This document shows positions 32,701 to 47,200 of a stretch of 64,000 nt of DNA, piece after piece (positions within the stretch are counted from its first letter, which is position 1; the number at the start of each line of letters is the position of its first letter). Source of the stretch: Numida meleagris (Eukaryota > Chordata > Aves > Galliformes > Numididae); NCBI RefSeq assembly GCF_002078875.1, contig NC_034415.1, positions 25,445,413 to 25,509,412 on the forward strand, in the 5' to 3' direction. The notes under the pieces are model-generated. The model saw only the letters and a list, made by a program, of their open reading frames with translations. It made no database searches and was not told the DNA's origin. A program made the position numbers and the translations under genes.

Positions 32701-35700
32701 GTGCCTTCCTTTGTCTGTTTGCAGACTGGGAGGCCTTGGTGACAACTGCCTTGTGAGGTGACTCCCGCAGTGTGGCAATGGAGTCTCTCTGTCCCACTGG
32801 GCCTCAGCAGATCAGCTCTTGCAGTAAGATATGATTTGAATTATTGAGGGTTTTGTCATGTGATCAGAACTGATTGAGTTCCTGTGGCTTAACAAGTTGC
32901 CATCTGTTATCAGCCCCATTATGAATTATGCATTAGTTTAAATCAAGGCTTCAGCCAAAGCAGTTCAAGCAAAGTCCTCACCCCAATGATACCATAAATC
33001 TGTCTTTAGGGCTGTTAGTGCTGGATGCAAAACACTGCAGCCACATGGCAGAGCATGCTGGTCCTGTACAAGCAGGTTTGAACCATGCTAGTAGATCCAT
33101 GAGCCCACACCAGAGAGTCCCAAAGGCCTAAGGATCATTTGGCTGGGGAACTGCTGCAGAAAAAGCCCAATGGCCGCATGCTGACTTGCTGGCTGACTCT
33201 GTGTGAGGCTTTGCAAAGCTGTTGACCCTGGAAGTGTATATCAGATCTGCAGGGTGAAGGCAATTAGAGCCTGCTGTCCTTCTGAGGGTGCAATTCCCTC
33301 CTGTCCCATCATCTCTCAAGTCAAATTTACAGGCCAGACTTTGTCTGCAATCTGACAATGCAAGGCAGCCAGCTGGGTCAGGGCAGGCCGGGCTGCTCCT
33401 GTACTTCTGGAGTCAGTTGAATTTGTATGAGCTTGTTGGGCAGCAGGCTGGGTCAGTACCTGGTTCTGGTGCAGAGGCAGACTGTTTGTTAGCATCTGTT
33501 TGAGATCAGGGCTTATAAAATAAACTCTCTGTGGGAAAAGCAGCAGATATTACTGTAGCTAAATCAGGACTTCCTTGGTGAACGTGCACAGTAGGGAACG
33601 CAGAAAATTCATGGCATCTACAGAAGCCAAGTGCTGTCACATGAATTGCAAGGCTGCGTTGAGGAGGACCACTGGGATCCATGAGCCAAGCAGGATGGAT
33701 AAGGAAGGGAACGAATGCCTCCTGGCATCAGCAGTGGTTGCACTGATAATTCCTGTTCAGATTTTGGGTCATAAATCTTTCTGTGGCTGCAAGGACTGCT
33801 GGAGGGTGGCTGTTCCATCAGCTTTAGCTGGCACAAAGGCTGGTTCTATGTCTCCCTGTTTCTACTCTTGGATATCTGAGGGCAAAATCCTTTTACTTCA
33901 TTGGGAATTACACAATGTCCCTGCTAGAAATAGAACAATGTCCCTCTTTAAAATAGGGCCAGATTCTCTGTCTTCAGTGTGGTGTGGTGTGCTAAGCTCT
34001 TCCTGTGGGAGAAAGCCAGCCTGCTTTTCCACCCAAATTCTCAAGTGTCTGTATTCCTTGCAGTTTTACAGAGGGCTAGACAGTCTCTTCAACTAAGACA
34101 GGCTTTCATAGCCTTTTTAACCTCCTTTGGAAAGAGGGAGTTGGATAGCAAATCCCTCGGCAGCAAAGCAGTGCCACCATTAAGATCTGAGTAAATGAGA
34201 TGGCAGATTGCACATCTTTGCTCACGTTTTGTCCTGATGACTTTGTAGCCTAAAGATGGAGAAAAAGAATGGTAAAGCTCTGGGTGCTGGGCAGCGATGA
34301 ACTAGGAAGGAAGCAATAACAAAGCAAAGGAGAAAGTTAGGCTTTAGTGTGGACCACCAGGATGAGGGAAAAGTGAAACAAATTATTGGACTGAGACTCA
34401 AATTGCTCCAAACCACAGGGTATTGTCCTTGGGGGAGAGTCTGGGAGGGAGTAGTTAGGCAATTTCATCCTCCATCATGCAAAGGCAAAATTATTGGACA
34501 AAGGGATTTTATGAGATATATTGTAGTTTGAGCCTAGTAAAGCGTTTGATACTGGCCCTTATAAGATCTTGCACTCCCTCTGAAATAGTTTGGTTTGTCT
34601 TGGATAGGAGCTCCGTCATGTGGATTAGTAGAAATGACAAGTGATGTATGGCTCTGATCACACAGATTTTATACCAGTTATTGGTGTGTCTGCTTTACTA
34701 AGGGCTCCTTCTGTGCATTAGCAGAGCAGTAAAGAGCATTTTAATGAATTTTTTAGATGCAGTAGTTTCAGAGAACTTAACGAGTACCTGCTTGTGAAAT
34801 ATGGCAGAAACTAGGAAGTTTGGTAACTTTGTATGGGTAGCAATAATGAAAGTCACTGAAACTTAGGAAATTTTTTTTTTTCTGTCTGGAAAAACCATCT
34901 GAAAGCAAAATTTTTAGGAAGGACGAATCCTGGAAGCTTTAATGTGAGAGACAGCAAAGTGAACAGTGCATAGTTTGGGTTTACGTAGTCAGGTGCATTC
35001 CACAGACTGACAACTGTAGTTGTGATATTGGGCCAGGCTGTAACTGGGGTAAGCGGCCAAGCTCCAATAACATCTATAGATGCCTGACAGTTTATTCCTA
35101 CTGAGGATATATTGGGGTAGAATTTACTGCAGAGTGTCTACTCATCGTCTGGGCTGAAATGAGAGCTGAAAGTAAGAGGGATAAGTTAAGTGAATCTACT
35201 TCTCCCTGCATATTAATGAAGAAAGTCTGCTTACCCCAGGCCGTCAGAGAAGGAGCGAGGTTGTGTAGGAGCCTGCCAAAATCACAGAGGTACGGAGGGT
35301 TACTGAGCAGTGTGGGGGAGCTGGCACACTTGTAAGGAAATGGAGTATGGCACTAAACCCATTGCTTGAGAGCAAGACTGCTGGCTGGAAGGCAGCCTTG
35401 ATGACCACATCAGTCTTTCTACCTCTGTATAATTGGACTCTGTGGACTGTGGCTAAGGTTTCATTGCAAGCAGGTCATGAGCTTTTGCCCAATAGTCCCA
35501 CAGAAGGAGGAATTACTCTATCTTGTAATAGATGTGTACAGTGTATAGGCCAGCCGATTGTGGTTCAGTACAAGGTTTTCTTCAGAAAGCTGACCACTCA
35601 TGATCCACGGAGTCCAATTATGATGTCTTTGCCATCAATGTATAGCCTGTGCTAAGCTTCTAGTCCCAGAGACTTCTATGTATGCAGGTTGTTCACGTAG

Positions 35701-38700
35701 TGTTCAGTTCAGGAAGAAACGTACACGGCTCAGCAATATATTTCTCTGTTCAACTTGCGTCCAGTAAAGCTCTGACCATCTGGTTGGAGAATAGGAGTAC
35801 TTTGTTCATCATTCCCACCCACTCTGGGTGAGCTTTCACCTCCAGCAATGGAAAACACAGTCAGCATTGCAAGAATGCAAGGGCTAAACCTGAAGCAGTC
35901 CTGCATCCGTGAGCTTGGCTTGCTGCTTCTGGGAAGAGAAGAAGGAAGGATTTCCCATCTGATTTCCACATAGTTTGTGTTAAATGTCGACTGTGCCCAT
36001 CTCAGCAACCAGTAGTGAGGAAATCGCAACTTACTGCTATTCTTTGATGTATTTTGCTTCAGGTATGGCTTTTTATATTGTTTTATGTGGCATTTGGTAG
36101 CCTGGTCTTCTGGAGTATCTGCTGATAGCAGTGTGAATGAATGACTTGGGGATTAGGGCATTCAAAATGAGGGTTAGTCAAAGAGTGGACAAGGCTGGTC
36201 AGGCTGTAACCTTTGCTTTACTGGCTGTAACGCTAATAGGAGGTTCTTTCAATGTGAAAACCATTTGATTGAAATCTCTTAATTTCTCAAAAAGTTGGTT
36301 TGTAGCATGGTTTTATACTGCAGCATCACAGCTGGAAGCAGAATTCTATTCTTCCTCTCTTCAGTCTCTGTGCTACTCCACTACCTGTACTGACGTTATT
36401 CCTGGGTTACACCAGACCTGGGCTTTGTTATCTTTTGATTTGGTAGTAAATGAGGGTGAAGAGGATCAACTGATTGCTCTCCAGTCCATTTCAGGAGAGG
36501 ACTGGATGGCCAAAAAGTTACTTAACAAGAAAAAAAAAAAAGGTTTAGTTTTCTGCCTGCATATAATTCCATCCATAAAAATAGCTCTGTAATTAATAAA
36601 GGTTGTTATTCTAGATAGCAGCACACAGTAGAAAAGGCAACATGCCTTAAGCAAGGAGTAAGCAGCTAGGTTTCAAATACTCACTGAACTTGGTCCTTCA
36701 GGCAACTCTTTAAGAGTTTTACATGAACAGAAAAAGAGAGAAGAAAGGAGAGAGTGGAAGGGGGAGTTTATATCGAAGTCTTTATTTAGTTCCAGAGGCC
36801 TAGAGCAAAGCATCAAAACGTGAGTGGCTTGTACAAGCCAAGACAGAGTGCAGAATTTCCTTTTTAATCCAGATGAGAAGTAGGTCTTGTTATAAAGGGT
36901 TTGGGTGACAAAGCTAAATGTATTCTGCATTTCTACTCCCATCTATTTTTAATTATTCATGTGTATATTCTTTTGTAGTGTTAACGAGGTATTTGTCAGA
37001 AGCTGGCCCACAGAGGCCTGAGTTGTAGTTTTCCAGCAGACATCCTGAAAAAAGCACTGTCACAGGCAATCAGCATCCTTGGGGAGGTAGCCTGTTAGCA
37101 GGGTGTTTACTAATTGGGATCATTCTGCAGTAGCTAATTGTTTGTGACACCCACGCTGATTGGACCCACAATGTCTTCCCATTCTGCAAATGTTCCATGA
37201 CAGTTTTGATGAATATGAAGTTTGGAGTCTGAATAAATCTATGTGAGGGAAAAAATGCTTCCACTGGAAAATACACGTGGAAGGGCAGAGCTGTGCCCTG
37301 GGTCAGCCTCCAGGAGTGGAGCCACAGGAGAACACAGAAAGGAGGCCACTCGATCAGTCTTGTCAGGATTTCTGGTTTTTTTCCTGTTACATTTAATTAA
37401 GAGACTGGGGGAGGGCTGGCTATGCCAAAATAAGATTGGGAGAGGTTTAGTCCACGCTAGACAGGGATGTCCAAACCAGAGACTTTTGGGCTTACTGGGA
37501 AACTGCAGATTTATTGAAATATCCCTGGAATGAGTTCAGGAGCAGGTCAGGCCTTTTCAGTAGCAGGCAATAGGAAAAGTGATGCAGTTGTCCCCTGCAA
37601 ATGGGCATTTCTCTGGTCTTAGGGGCACAATGTGGGGGTCACAAGCATTGGAGATGTTTTGGTTTCTAGGAGGCTGGGCCAAAATGTGTTTTACATTTTT
37701 GCTGTGTTTGACTGCTACACTGATACGTGGTAGAATTAAGAATTCCCCAGAAAGCTGCTTTGTCAGGCTACGATTTGGAGCACCTGGTACCAGAGCAGTG
37801 CTGTCATAGCCAAACAGAGCAAAGCACTGAACAGGTCCCATATTACACTCTTTCCTCAACAGGGTCAAAATCTCAGCCTTTCTTTTAATCTGGAGGGGTA
37901 ACTTCATTCTGGCAGATTTCAGGCCTAATATGTCATGATGTGTCTGCAGCATTTTAAGTTATAGCTAGATTTAGGATCACAGAATTTTAGGATTATTCTA
38001 GCCTAGTCCCTTGCTCAAACCTCATTCGTACTCCTGGCCCAAACATAAATTGTATAGCCAGGATAAGCACCTTGCTGCATGTTTTCACTTGTTTGACAGA
38101 AATGTGTTTGTTATGCTTTGTCTGGCTTGCATCTGCTTTGCACCAAGGTGAGCTGGAGAAGCAGTGAGTTTAGTCTTTGCAGTTAAGGGATCAGAACTTC
38201 AGCTGGATTCCTTAAGCTCATTGTGAGCACGCAACATTTGCCAGATTTCAGGCTGAGGATGATGTTGCAGAACGGATTTCAGGCCATGAGTCAATGATAT
38301 GATCTTCTTACTGGTCAATATTCATATAAATATTTCAAGACTCTAGCCAAATTAGTACTGGATATCTAACAGGTCTAAGAGTTACTTTTATAGTGCCCAT
38401 ATCCACTATCTAGATATTTGGCTAAAAATATTAGCAAAAAATTAAAGAAAAATTACTCTCTAACAGTCTTTGTCAAGCCAAGAAAGACATTAGTGCTGTT
38501 AGAATAAAACCATATGTACATCCTTAAATCGTAGGGTTAATAATGCTTAAAGCACAGGAGACACAGTTCAAAAGTATCCCAGTGTGATGGAGTTCATATT
38601 CCTGTTCGGAACAAAGATCAAGTCATCCTCCTGAGCCAGAAACTTTCTGGAGACAGAGCTCTCCTTTTGCAATAGCCCTGCTTAACGCTGCAAGCAAATG

Positions 38701-41077
38701 AAGTTCCAGATGCTGTTTTGTGTGGAAAACTGAGAAGCCATCTGGATCTGAGCTTTGGATAAAGAGAAATCTTTGTATCATCCCTCATTTCTTCCAGATC
38801 CTCACTGCTCAGCCCAGTGAGAGGCATCTCATGAAAGGCCGGCTCAGACGGGTCATTATGATGATGGGAATTAGTCGGTTGTAGAATTGATTAGTTGATG
38901 GTAGGGTTAACCAGAACAAGGCAGGTGGTGGTATGTGACACAAGCGCCAGTTGTCAAAATGGTCTCTGAAGATCTGACTGCATACTGAAGAATGATCTCA
39001 ATAAACTCATCACCCCAGCACTTGTGATTTCCTGTGTACATTTGGTAATAATTGACCAAGTGGCATGGGTAGGACCAAAGACAGTTGTAGAAGACATTTG
39101 TCTTTAAAGAGAAGGAAAACCAGTGAGAGTCCAGTGTCTCATCTTTGAGGCAAAGCTGAAGGTAATTCGCAGAAGACCAGACAATAGCATAGAGAAAGAG
39201 TGTCAGAGCACTGAGATTGTGGAATTCATTCATCTCTGCTGATGCGATACTTAATTCTATACAGAATCACTGATCAAATGAGACCTTCTCCTGGCACGAC
39301 AAGAGGCTGGGATGAATGAATGAAAATGCATAGGGCTTGCAAAAGGAGAGCCACTGCCACTGAAAGGCAGGTCGCTCATGTCTGATACAGACCATTTGAT
39401 GCTCTGTGTTTCAGATATCTCCAAGGAAACCCTCTAATTAAAAAGAACAACTGTATTCCCTAAATAAAAATGTCAAGTATTTCTCAGCACCTTTGTTAAT
39501 TTTGTTTTATACTGTCATAAATTGTGAGACTTAGCCTAAGCCATAGAGAGAATGAGGAAGTGTTTGTCCCTCAGATGTCACGAATGGTGTTAATTAACAA
39601 TTTCTAAAAATAAGTTGAACGTTCTCCCAGTAGTAAAATGCAGGATGCTCTTCTGGTCATGCAGGATCCCACTGAAGCCAGGAAGATCACACAGGAGTGA
39701 TGCAGTCCAGCTTTCTGTCTCCTATCAAGGATTATGACTGAAATGGGATCAAGGACTCAGTCTTTGAGTCAGAGCACTGGTTACAAGAGATGATCATTTG
39801 TATGATTCCTACCAGGGGCAACCCATCGCCTCCAACCCAGTATCCTGCACATTAGCTTAACTCTGATAATCTTCTGGAGCTTTAGCAGATTCGTAGGAAA
39901 GGGAGAATCTGGAAGGATTCCTGGAGGCTGTCAAATAACTATCCAGCATTTCAATTGCAACGAGCTCCAGCGAATCTTCTCTAAATCTGTTTTAAGTTGT
40001 TTTTTTTCGGGGTCAATGGAACACAGTATAAATCCCAGCTCTCTCAAGTCCTTCAGGCAGAGAATGTGGGAAATACATATGGAAATACTTTTGCCTGGTG
40101 TTCTCTTCTCTGCACCCCTCCCAAACAGAACGTACATTTGTGTTGCAGTAGAAAAGGGAAAAACGACTCCAAGCCTGGAGTAATGTACACAATTCAATAA
40201 TACACGAAATTCAAAGCTGCACATTAATCACATTTGTGTTTAACTTTCAGGTTTTAAACCCGGCAGGTTGGCTGCCCTTTGTTCTGCTTAGTGGAAGGGG
40301 GCATTCCAGCCTCTCTGTGCAGAGTTCAGAAGCCGCCTCGGGGAACAAGTGCAATCGGCTTTATAGGCTCATTGTATTCTCCCTCCCGGGCCTGGTGAGA
40401 AGCTACTGCACAGGTTGGCCCCTTATCAGGCTGTTCAAGGGAAGAAAAGTTTGGATAGCAAAGGTCTGGCAGGTCGCTGCGAGGGGCTGGGAGGCCGAGA
40501 CCGGAAAAGTGATGATGCTGCGAGTCTTGAATCCAGCTGCACGGCAGGTCTGGGCATGAGCATGAGTCCTACAACAGCCTCTCCTTTCCTGCTGCCACCT
40601 TGCAGTTCCAGGCCCTTGTTTTCGTTTGTTAGCTTGTTTGCAGATCTTTGGGAACTACGTTTCATGTCGGACTGCTTGTCTCTGATGTGTCCTTGTGCTC
40701 TGCATTATTTACTGTTCTCAGTGTTTACCTTTGTCCAGATTCGCTCACTCATCCGTGCTGCAGCTTCCTTGCCTGTGGCTGTTCAGACCCTATTCTCTTT
40801 CAGTCTATTCAAAACACTGTCACAATAAGCTTTTTTTCCTGTCCTTTTCCCAGCCAGCCTGGTTTCCCAGGACTCCATGCAGGCAAATTAAGCTGCGAGG
40901 GGCAAAGGCTGTTCCACTGCCCCTTAGCAGCCTGCTGCCATAGGAACCTGCCTACTTGCTAATAACCACACTGGCCCCAGTTATGAGCACTGGTGGGGAG
41001 CTGTGGCTAGGCAGAGTAAATTTGCTTGCAGTATCTGATTTGCAGCAGGATTATAGTCATCAGCAATCTGACCACAG
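29749..41077. other. Intergenic, no supported gene
   Basis: Contents are A-runs at 31221-31232 and 36530-36541, a (TAA)5 tract at 32225-32239 and an AT-rich stretch at about 32830-32960 that could be a conserved noncoding element. The longest open frame (33575-34096, 173 codons, plus strand) has no recognisable domain. I see no spliced gene or RNA gene. Confidence 0.7.
32225..32239. repeat. (TAA)5 simple repeat
   Basis: Five perfect TAA units, followed by an A. Confidence 0.9.
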
Positions 41078-41277
41078 CAAAATTTCTTCTCAGAAAGAGC
41101 AGTCAGGCATTGGCACAGGCTGCCCAGGGAGGTGGTGGAGTCACTGTCCTTGGAGGAGTTCAAGAACCGTGGAGATGTGGCACTGAGGAACATGGTTGGT
41201 GGGCATGGTGGGGTGGCTTGGGGTTGGAGTTGAGGATCTTAATAATTTTTTCAAGCCTTAATGATTCCATGATTCTA
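41078..41277 (+). repeat. CR1 LINE 3'-end fragment
   Basis: The order AAAATTTCTTCT, GTCAGGCATTGGCACAGGCT, GCCCAGGGAGGTGGTGGAGT, TTCAAGAACCGTGGAGATGT, GGCATGGTGGGG and the closing ATGATTCCATGATTCTA follows the 3' end of chicken-type CR1, including its terminal octamer repeats. It covers about 200 bp of 3' UTR and no coding part. Small indels show it is not recent. Confidence 0.93.
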
Positions 41278-44200
41278 AGATGCAGCAGCAGTGATGGCTG
41301 TGCTGTGTCTGTAGGTACACTGGAACTAACTTCAGGTGGGCCAACTTGGCTGGTAGCAGTCCGGCTGTGGTATTGCAAAGGTTAAGAAGAAAGCAAAAAC
41401 CATGTCAGAAACCTGGAAAAAAGCATTCATCTATGGTGCTTTGACCACTAGGTAGTTTAAAGTGCAGCCACATAGCTATAATGACATGTTCTTCCGTTTC
41501 CAAATTCCAGTGTAAGACCTGAATTTCGGATGTTCTGTCTGCAACGAGCATCCCAAGGGTGCTTATAAACATTCCAGAAGACAGGATATGGGACAGGCCT
41601 GTTGGAGTTAAACAAATGGGTTGACATAGTGAGCCTACCCATTGCCAGCGAATGAGGCTGAACTTGGAAGTTAAATGTTCTAAATTCCAGAGAGTCCACA
41701 TGTTTTACACAGTAGACTGAAATGCCAAATTCTACCGGCACATCAGAGGTGTAGTGTTGGATTAAGAGCTGTATGTACAGTGATGACTTGCTGCTGGTGG
41801 GTCATCCAAGAGCATTTTCTAAACAGCTTCTGGTGGTGCAAATTTTTAGAGGTCATCAAAGCAGTGGAAGAGTTTGATCCTGTAAGGTCCTCTCTGAAAC
41901 GGAAGAGATGTTTTAATTGGGAATGGAATTCAAATGGTTGTTATGATCAAGCAGTAAATTCATCGCTCTCCTTTGCAAAATTGTTGGCTGACAAAGTGAG
42001 CCCACCACCCAGCGGGGAGGAGAGCATGGCCTGGAGGACTTTCATGTAGAATACAAGTGCAGAGGTGCTGTAGAGGGCAAAGTTTTCCAGCCCTGTCTAT
42101 TTTATCCAACAACACATTTTAATTTGCAGTTATAAAGTGAATATATTGTTCTTGTAGGGCTACATGGGGGTTTAAATGAAGCACATGTGAAGCTCCCACT
42201 GACAGGGTTTGGCGCTCAGCAGCTTCAGTTGGAGAAGTTATTCTGTTGTGTATTATATGTAGAAAGAGGAAAGTGTCCAGCCAATCAGGTTTTGATGCAG
42301 ACAACTATTCCTAGCCAGTCAGCAGCATGCAAGCATTTCCAAAAGGAGGGGTTATTGAATAGGACCTTAGAGTTTTAGTGAGAAATTGCTCAAGTGACTT
42401 TCCAAACGTATTTCCTGTGCCTCTGTGCTATTCAAATATATGGCAAAATGTGGAGCAGGATTTTCAAAGGGCAAAACCCCCATTTTAAGAGTATGTTAAC
42501 TTGAATTCAATCTAAAGCCAGATGTCTAACTTAGGCAATCCCTAGTGCTTCATAGTTAAGATGCAGTGTTACTTAGGATGTAAGAGCTCAGAGAAGTTCT
42601 GTTGACTTAAAATGGAGCAAGACTCAGCTTAGCTTCTGATCTAGAGGGGCTGACACACAAGCCAGCATCTGTCAGCTGCCCAGCAATAACTTGCTGTTGG
42701 TAGATTCTGACCTTGTGACAATCCACAATAAATGGAAAATAATTAGTGTTTTTCTCTTTAACTTGTGGGAACGCTATTCTGTTGTTAACAGATGGTCCTC
42801 CAGGGACACCAGCATGCATGTGGACTGGGGGAAAAGGGTGTGCAGTAGTTTGTCACACTGCAGTCACTCACTGGTGTGTCACAGCTCTGCCATCCAGCAG
42901 CTTCTCATGTTTTCTTTCTCTTGTTTTTTTTTCTGCTACTTCCATTAAATTGCCATTTTCCTTGAGGAACGCGAAGAAATTTCTGCCATGGCATTCATAG
43001 GTCAATAGTGGAATTGTAAATTTGATGCCTGTATGCCATTTCTTCTTTCTGTTTCCTTGGCTGCTGGAGCCATATCCCATTGCCTTAAGGGAACTCAGCA
43101 CACGGTAGTGGTTTGCCGTTGGTTCTTCCAGCTTAGAATAACATGATGCAAAGTGTGGCTTTTTCCATTTGTAGGGGACAGTATTGGGACCAGACGGGTG
43201 CTCCCTCGGTTACTGGATGGAGACTGCTGTTGTTTAGGGTGTGCTATAGCTGGAACAAATCTTTAGGATCAGCCAAACTGACAAAAAGCCTAGCAGGCAT
43301 CCTGCAGTTCAAACTGTGCAAAACACTCATGCACAAATGATGGGTATGCCCGGTTCTGTCATTTTTTAAGTCCAATGGGTGGGAAAATGAAGCTCCTCTG
43401 ACATTCTGGAGAAGGGGCATCAGTGGCCCTTTACAGCAGAACAGCAGTTACACCATCTAGAAAGCTATGTAGGGCTTGGCTTGGGTGTCTGTGGCTTCAT
43501 GGCAGTGAAGAAGACCGGTTCCAAAATAGTTAAAAACAGTTAGGAATACTCTTTGAGAGAGCCTGAGGTTAGTGTGGGGCAACAGGTTATATTTAAAAGG
43601 AGTTTTTTACTTAAAAAGCCATGTCTGTTGAAAGGCTCGCAGTCTTTCTGCAGTTTGTATGGTGGCTGAAATCTTTTAGCCACACTGGCAGCAGCCAGAT
43701 AGTTTGTAAAAAGACCGAGTAACTTAACATGATCTTACTTGTACAGAACTTGCTGTTCTTTGATCCAGCTAACTCGGTCCAGGAGGGCTGTTAAAGGAGA
43801 GAAATAAAGTGTTTCCAATTAAAAATTTGAAAAAAGTTTTCAAGAAAAGAAAGGAAAAGAAACTCAACAGGAGAGTATCGACGTAGAATTATTTAATTCA
43901 AAAAGTTTCCTAATTCTCTCCATCTTTCTACATGAAAGGTGGATCTGGGGCCAGCTTGTTAAGTGGAGCTGCTTGGCTACTGGCCCACACACATGGGGAG
44001 CAAGCCAGGTTCTGCCCTACCTCCTTGCTGCACCGCCGATGCGCTGCGGCATGGCGGGAGGAGGCAGATGGACGTGAGCAGGAGCACTGCAAAATTGGCA
44101 GTCAGCAGTTGATTGGATGCCATTTCTACAGCTGTTGGATGTTTGAGTTTGGGAAAGCCAAGCCAACTCGTGAATTTAGGACGAGTATTATTCCAGACCT

Positions 44201-47200
44201 TTAGTGCCTCAGGAAGGGGGTGACTGTGAGTGACAAAGTCTGGGGTTTTGCAGGTCACGTGCAGGTGACAAATTAGGAGAGGTGCTTTTTTGTTGTTAAA
44301 TCTTCAGGGGGAAAAGCCTATGGGATATTTTGTAAGTAGGCTTAGGTAAGGGTAAAACTTACTTGATCTCAAATTTCACTGCAATTTCAATCATTCTCTC
44401 TGGCATCTGGTGCCCATTTATAAGGTACAAAATAAGGAATCACTTAAAAGCATGCACAAGCAAATGTGAAATTTGTGCTAAAACAATGCACTTGGGGATT
44501 TTAATACAATAATTGACCCCTTCCTTGTTTGTCTGTCTAATGCTCACTTTGTTCTCTCAAGATCTCACAAGATATTGAATTTACTGGCTAGAGGAGGGCT
44601 GCAGAGAAAATAGAAAAATTTGCTGAGAAAGCAGAAGAGGTTAGTGGAAAAAATCTTGTTTTCTCTGAGCAAGTCGTACTTATTCTCCTTGTGATCAACA
44701 CCAGATACTCTCCAGCAATTGTTTCTCGTTTTCCACTCCACCCTGAAAGAGTTCTAACTAGAGCTGTTGTGCTTAACAGATTTGATAAAAAAAAAAATCC
44801 TGAGAGGCACACAATCCGTTTCAGATAACAGCAGATCAGTGCTGGAAACCTTTCACCTCACAAATTCCCAGCTACCAAAGAGATTTACAGACAGTGGTGA
44901 CAGCCCTAAGCTCTCCTGCTCTTGTTCAGCATGCTTGTCGTGCTGGAGACTCTTTATTTCTTGCAGGTAGATCTTAAATTTGTGATGTAAACAAAAGCTG
45001 GTGAGTGTTTTGTGGCTGGCAGGCTGAGAGGAGAAACGATGTGCATCTGACTTCTGGACAAGTCGTTCAGTACAAGACAAATGGTCAGTAGTGCAAAATC
45101 GCAGCTCTGCTCTGTGACGTGGATGAGGTGAAAGCTGCATGCTACCAACATGGTTTCATGTGCTCATTCTTTGGCCGAGAATACGCAGCGTTTTCTGCAA
45201 GGTAAGAATTTAGAGTGCTCTCTATGTGTCTGGTCCCTCGCCCCGGCGCCAGAAGAGAGCTGCTGGTGTGCTTCCCTGATTTGATCTGAAAGTGGAAACA
45301 GGGGCAGGAGCCACAGTTTCAGTGGTGCCTCCTTGTCTGTGTCTGTTGCTCATGTTCAGTCATCCCAGACCCTTCTCTTCCAGCCAGATCTCCCTGTTAT
45401 GCTTGACACAACTCAAATCAAGGAATGCAGTGATTTCAGTATTTCCTATTCTAGCTCTTAGACTAGTGCTTAGTGCTTTGCCTCTGCAAAACACAAGGCA
45501 GAGACTTTTACAGAGCCTGAATCGTAGAATCAAATAACAGAGTATACCAAGTTGGAAGAAAGTATATCATGTAGATCTTAGAGCCATAGCATGAATCGAA
45601 CCACTAATTTTGAAAGAGACACTTCCTGAGATTTTGCCTGCATTGCCTTTTCCCCCAGCATTTTGGGGCTTATCCTTCTGTAGATTTGTTCCTTGCTTCT
45701 CAGAGGGCAGGCAGCTATTTGGATGTGGTATCCAGACTTTCCTTATTCTTGCAGCACACATTACCAGTGTGGCCTCACTCCTATCAATAATCATGCTTTC
45801 TGTAGCCTCTCTGTTTCTCAGCCTGTTGGTTTTATCTGTCCCCAGGAGCAGAGGAAGGATTGCACAGCCAGGCTCTGATGCAGGACATCCATTTGTCTTG
45901 TTTGGAAACCCAGAGTACTGAGGTCTGTTAATTAAGTGTTTCATTAAGTCTGACGCTGTGGTGGAGCCTGGAAAAGTATGTGCTGTGTGTTAGAGCAATT
46001 GCATGCTGAAGCTCAGGCCTCTCTGTTAGAAGCAGCCACTGGGGGAGAGTTGTGGCTGCTGCGTGGGGTAAAATCTTTGTCAGGAGGGATCCATCGGGTC
46101 TCTGAGAAAGGAAGATGTGCAGCTGACAGCAGTGTGAGTCCCAGCTGAGGACTCAGCATGGCTGAGCCATACGCACTGCGTCACTTGTGGCCTCTTCCCC
46201 AGGAACCTCCCGGAGGAAGGAGAATGAGGAAAGGGAAGAAGACTGTTCTGAAGAAGGAATAGGCAGACAGGGATGTTCAGAAGGGCAGAAAGTCCTGAGG
46301 AGCTGGAAGGTGGTCAGAAGGGGAAGGCATGACTGGAAGGGTCCCAAAGACATTGGATTTGGGAGATTTCCTCTGCATCTTCAGATGAACACAATGCATC
46401 TGGTTCTCTCAGCTCCTTATCACCGTGTTCGGGCAACTTTCTGGAGCCGTGTCAGGAAAAAAAAGAGGTTTCTCAATGAATCACTTGCACTGAGTAGTTC
46501 TGCTGCACAGATAAGTGCAAAGCACTCTGGTCCTGTGGCTTGATGCAGTTATATCGACCTACATGCCGTCTGCACTCAAAACCGTTGTGTTCTGAGGTAC
46601 TGTCCACCGTGAACAAACCAGTCTTGCTTTAAAGAGAGCAAAATGAGATCTGAATGGCAAACAGTTCTGGTAAAAGGAGGTAAACCTCAGAAAGAGACTT
46701 CTCATGGTCCTGAAGTGCCTTGCAGCTCCCAGGCCATGCTGCAGGCAGCCATGGCTGCTTTGCATTGGCCAGCCTGATTTGTGCAAGTGCCAAAGGGGAC
46801 TGGGGGTACCTGTGAATGCAAGAAAACCTTCGTATGGTGCTGAGAAATCCCTGTTTAGGTGCCTGTGGGTAGACAGAAGATATATGCAGTCATAGTTAGG
46901 TAAAGGATATTCTGCAGTTGGAAGAAAACAGTGTAGCATTTCTTTTACACCAGTGGGAATGACCTATGGTCTCTGCTTTTCTATTCAGCCTGTTGTTTAT
47001 TGCTCACAAACAGTGAAATAGCTCACATTTAAAGCGTTTGCTCATCTTAAAAACAAGACTCAATCAAGAAGGAACTCTTTGAAAGAAGTTTTCAGCAATA
47101 ATTTACTTCAGCGTAATATGAACAAGCTTGAACTGAAACTTTTATGACCTATGACTTGTCAAATTTTTCTCCGCAGACCTTACCCTTTAGCACATTTTTC

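Noticed and set aside
33575..34096. 173-codon plus-strand open frame
   Set aside because: It is the longest frame in the intergenic part, but the translation shows no domain, signal peptide or repeat, and there are no flanking gene signals. A few frames of this size are expected by chance in 43 kb.
37975..38050. CACAGAATTTTAGGATTATT region resembling a CR1 tail
   Set aside because: Only the first few bases resemble CR1. The expected GGTTGGAA and TCCAACCC blocks are missing.
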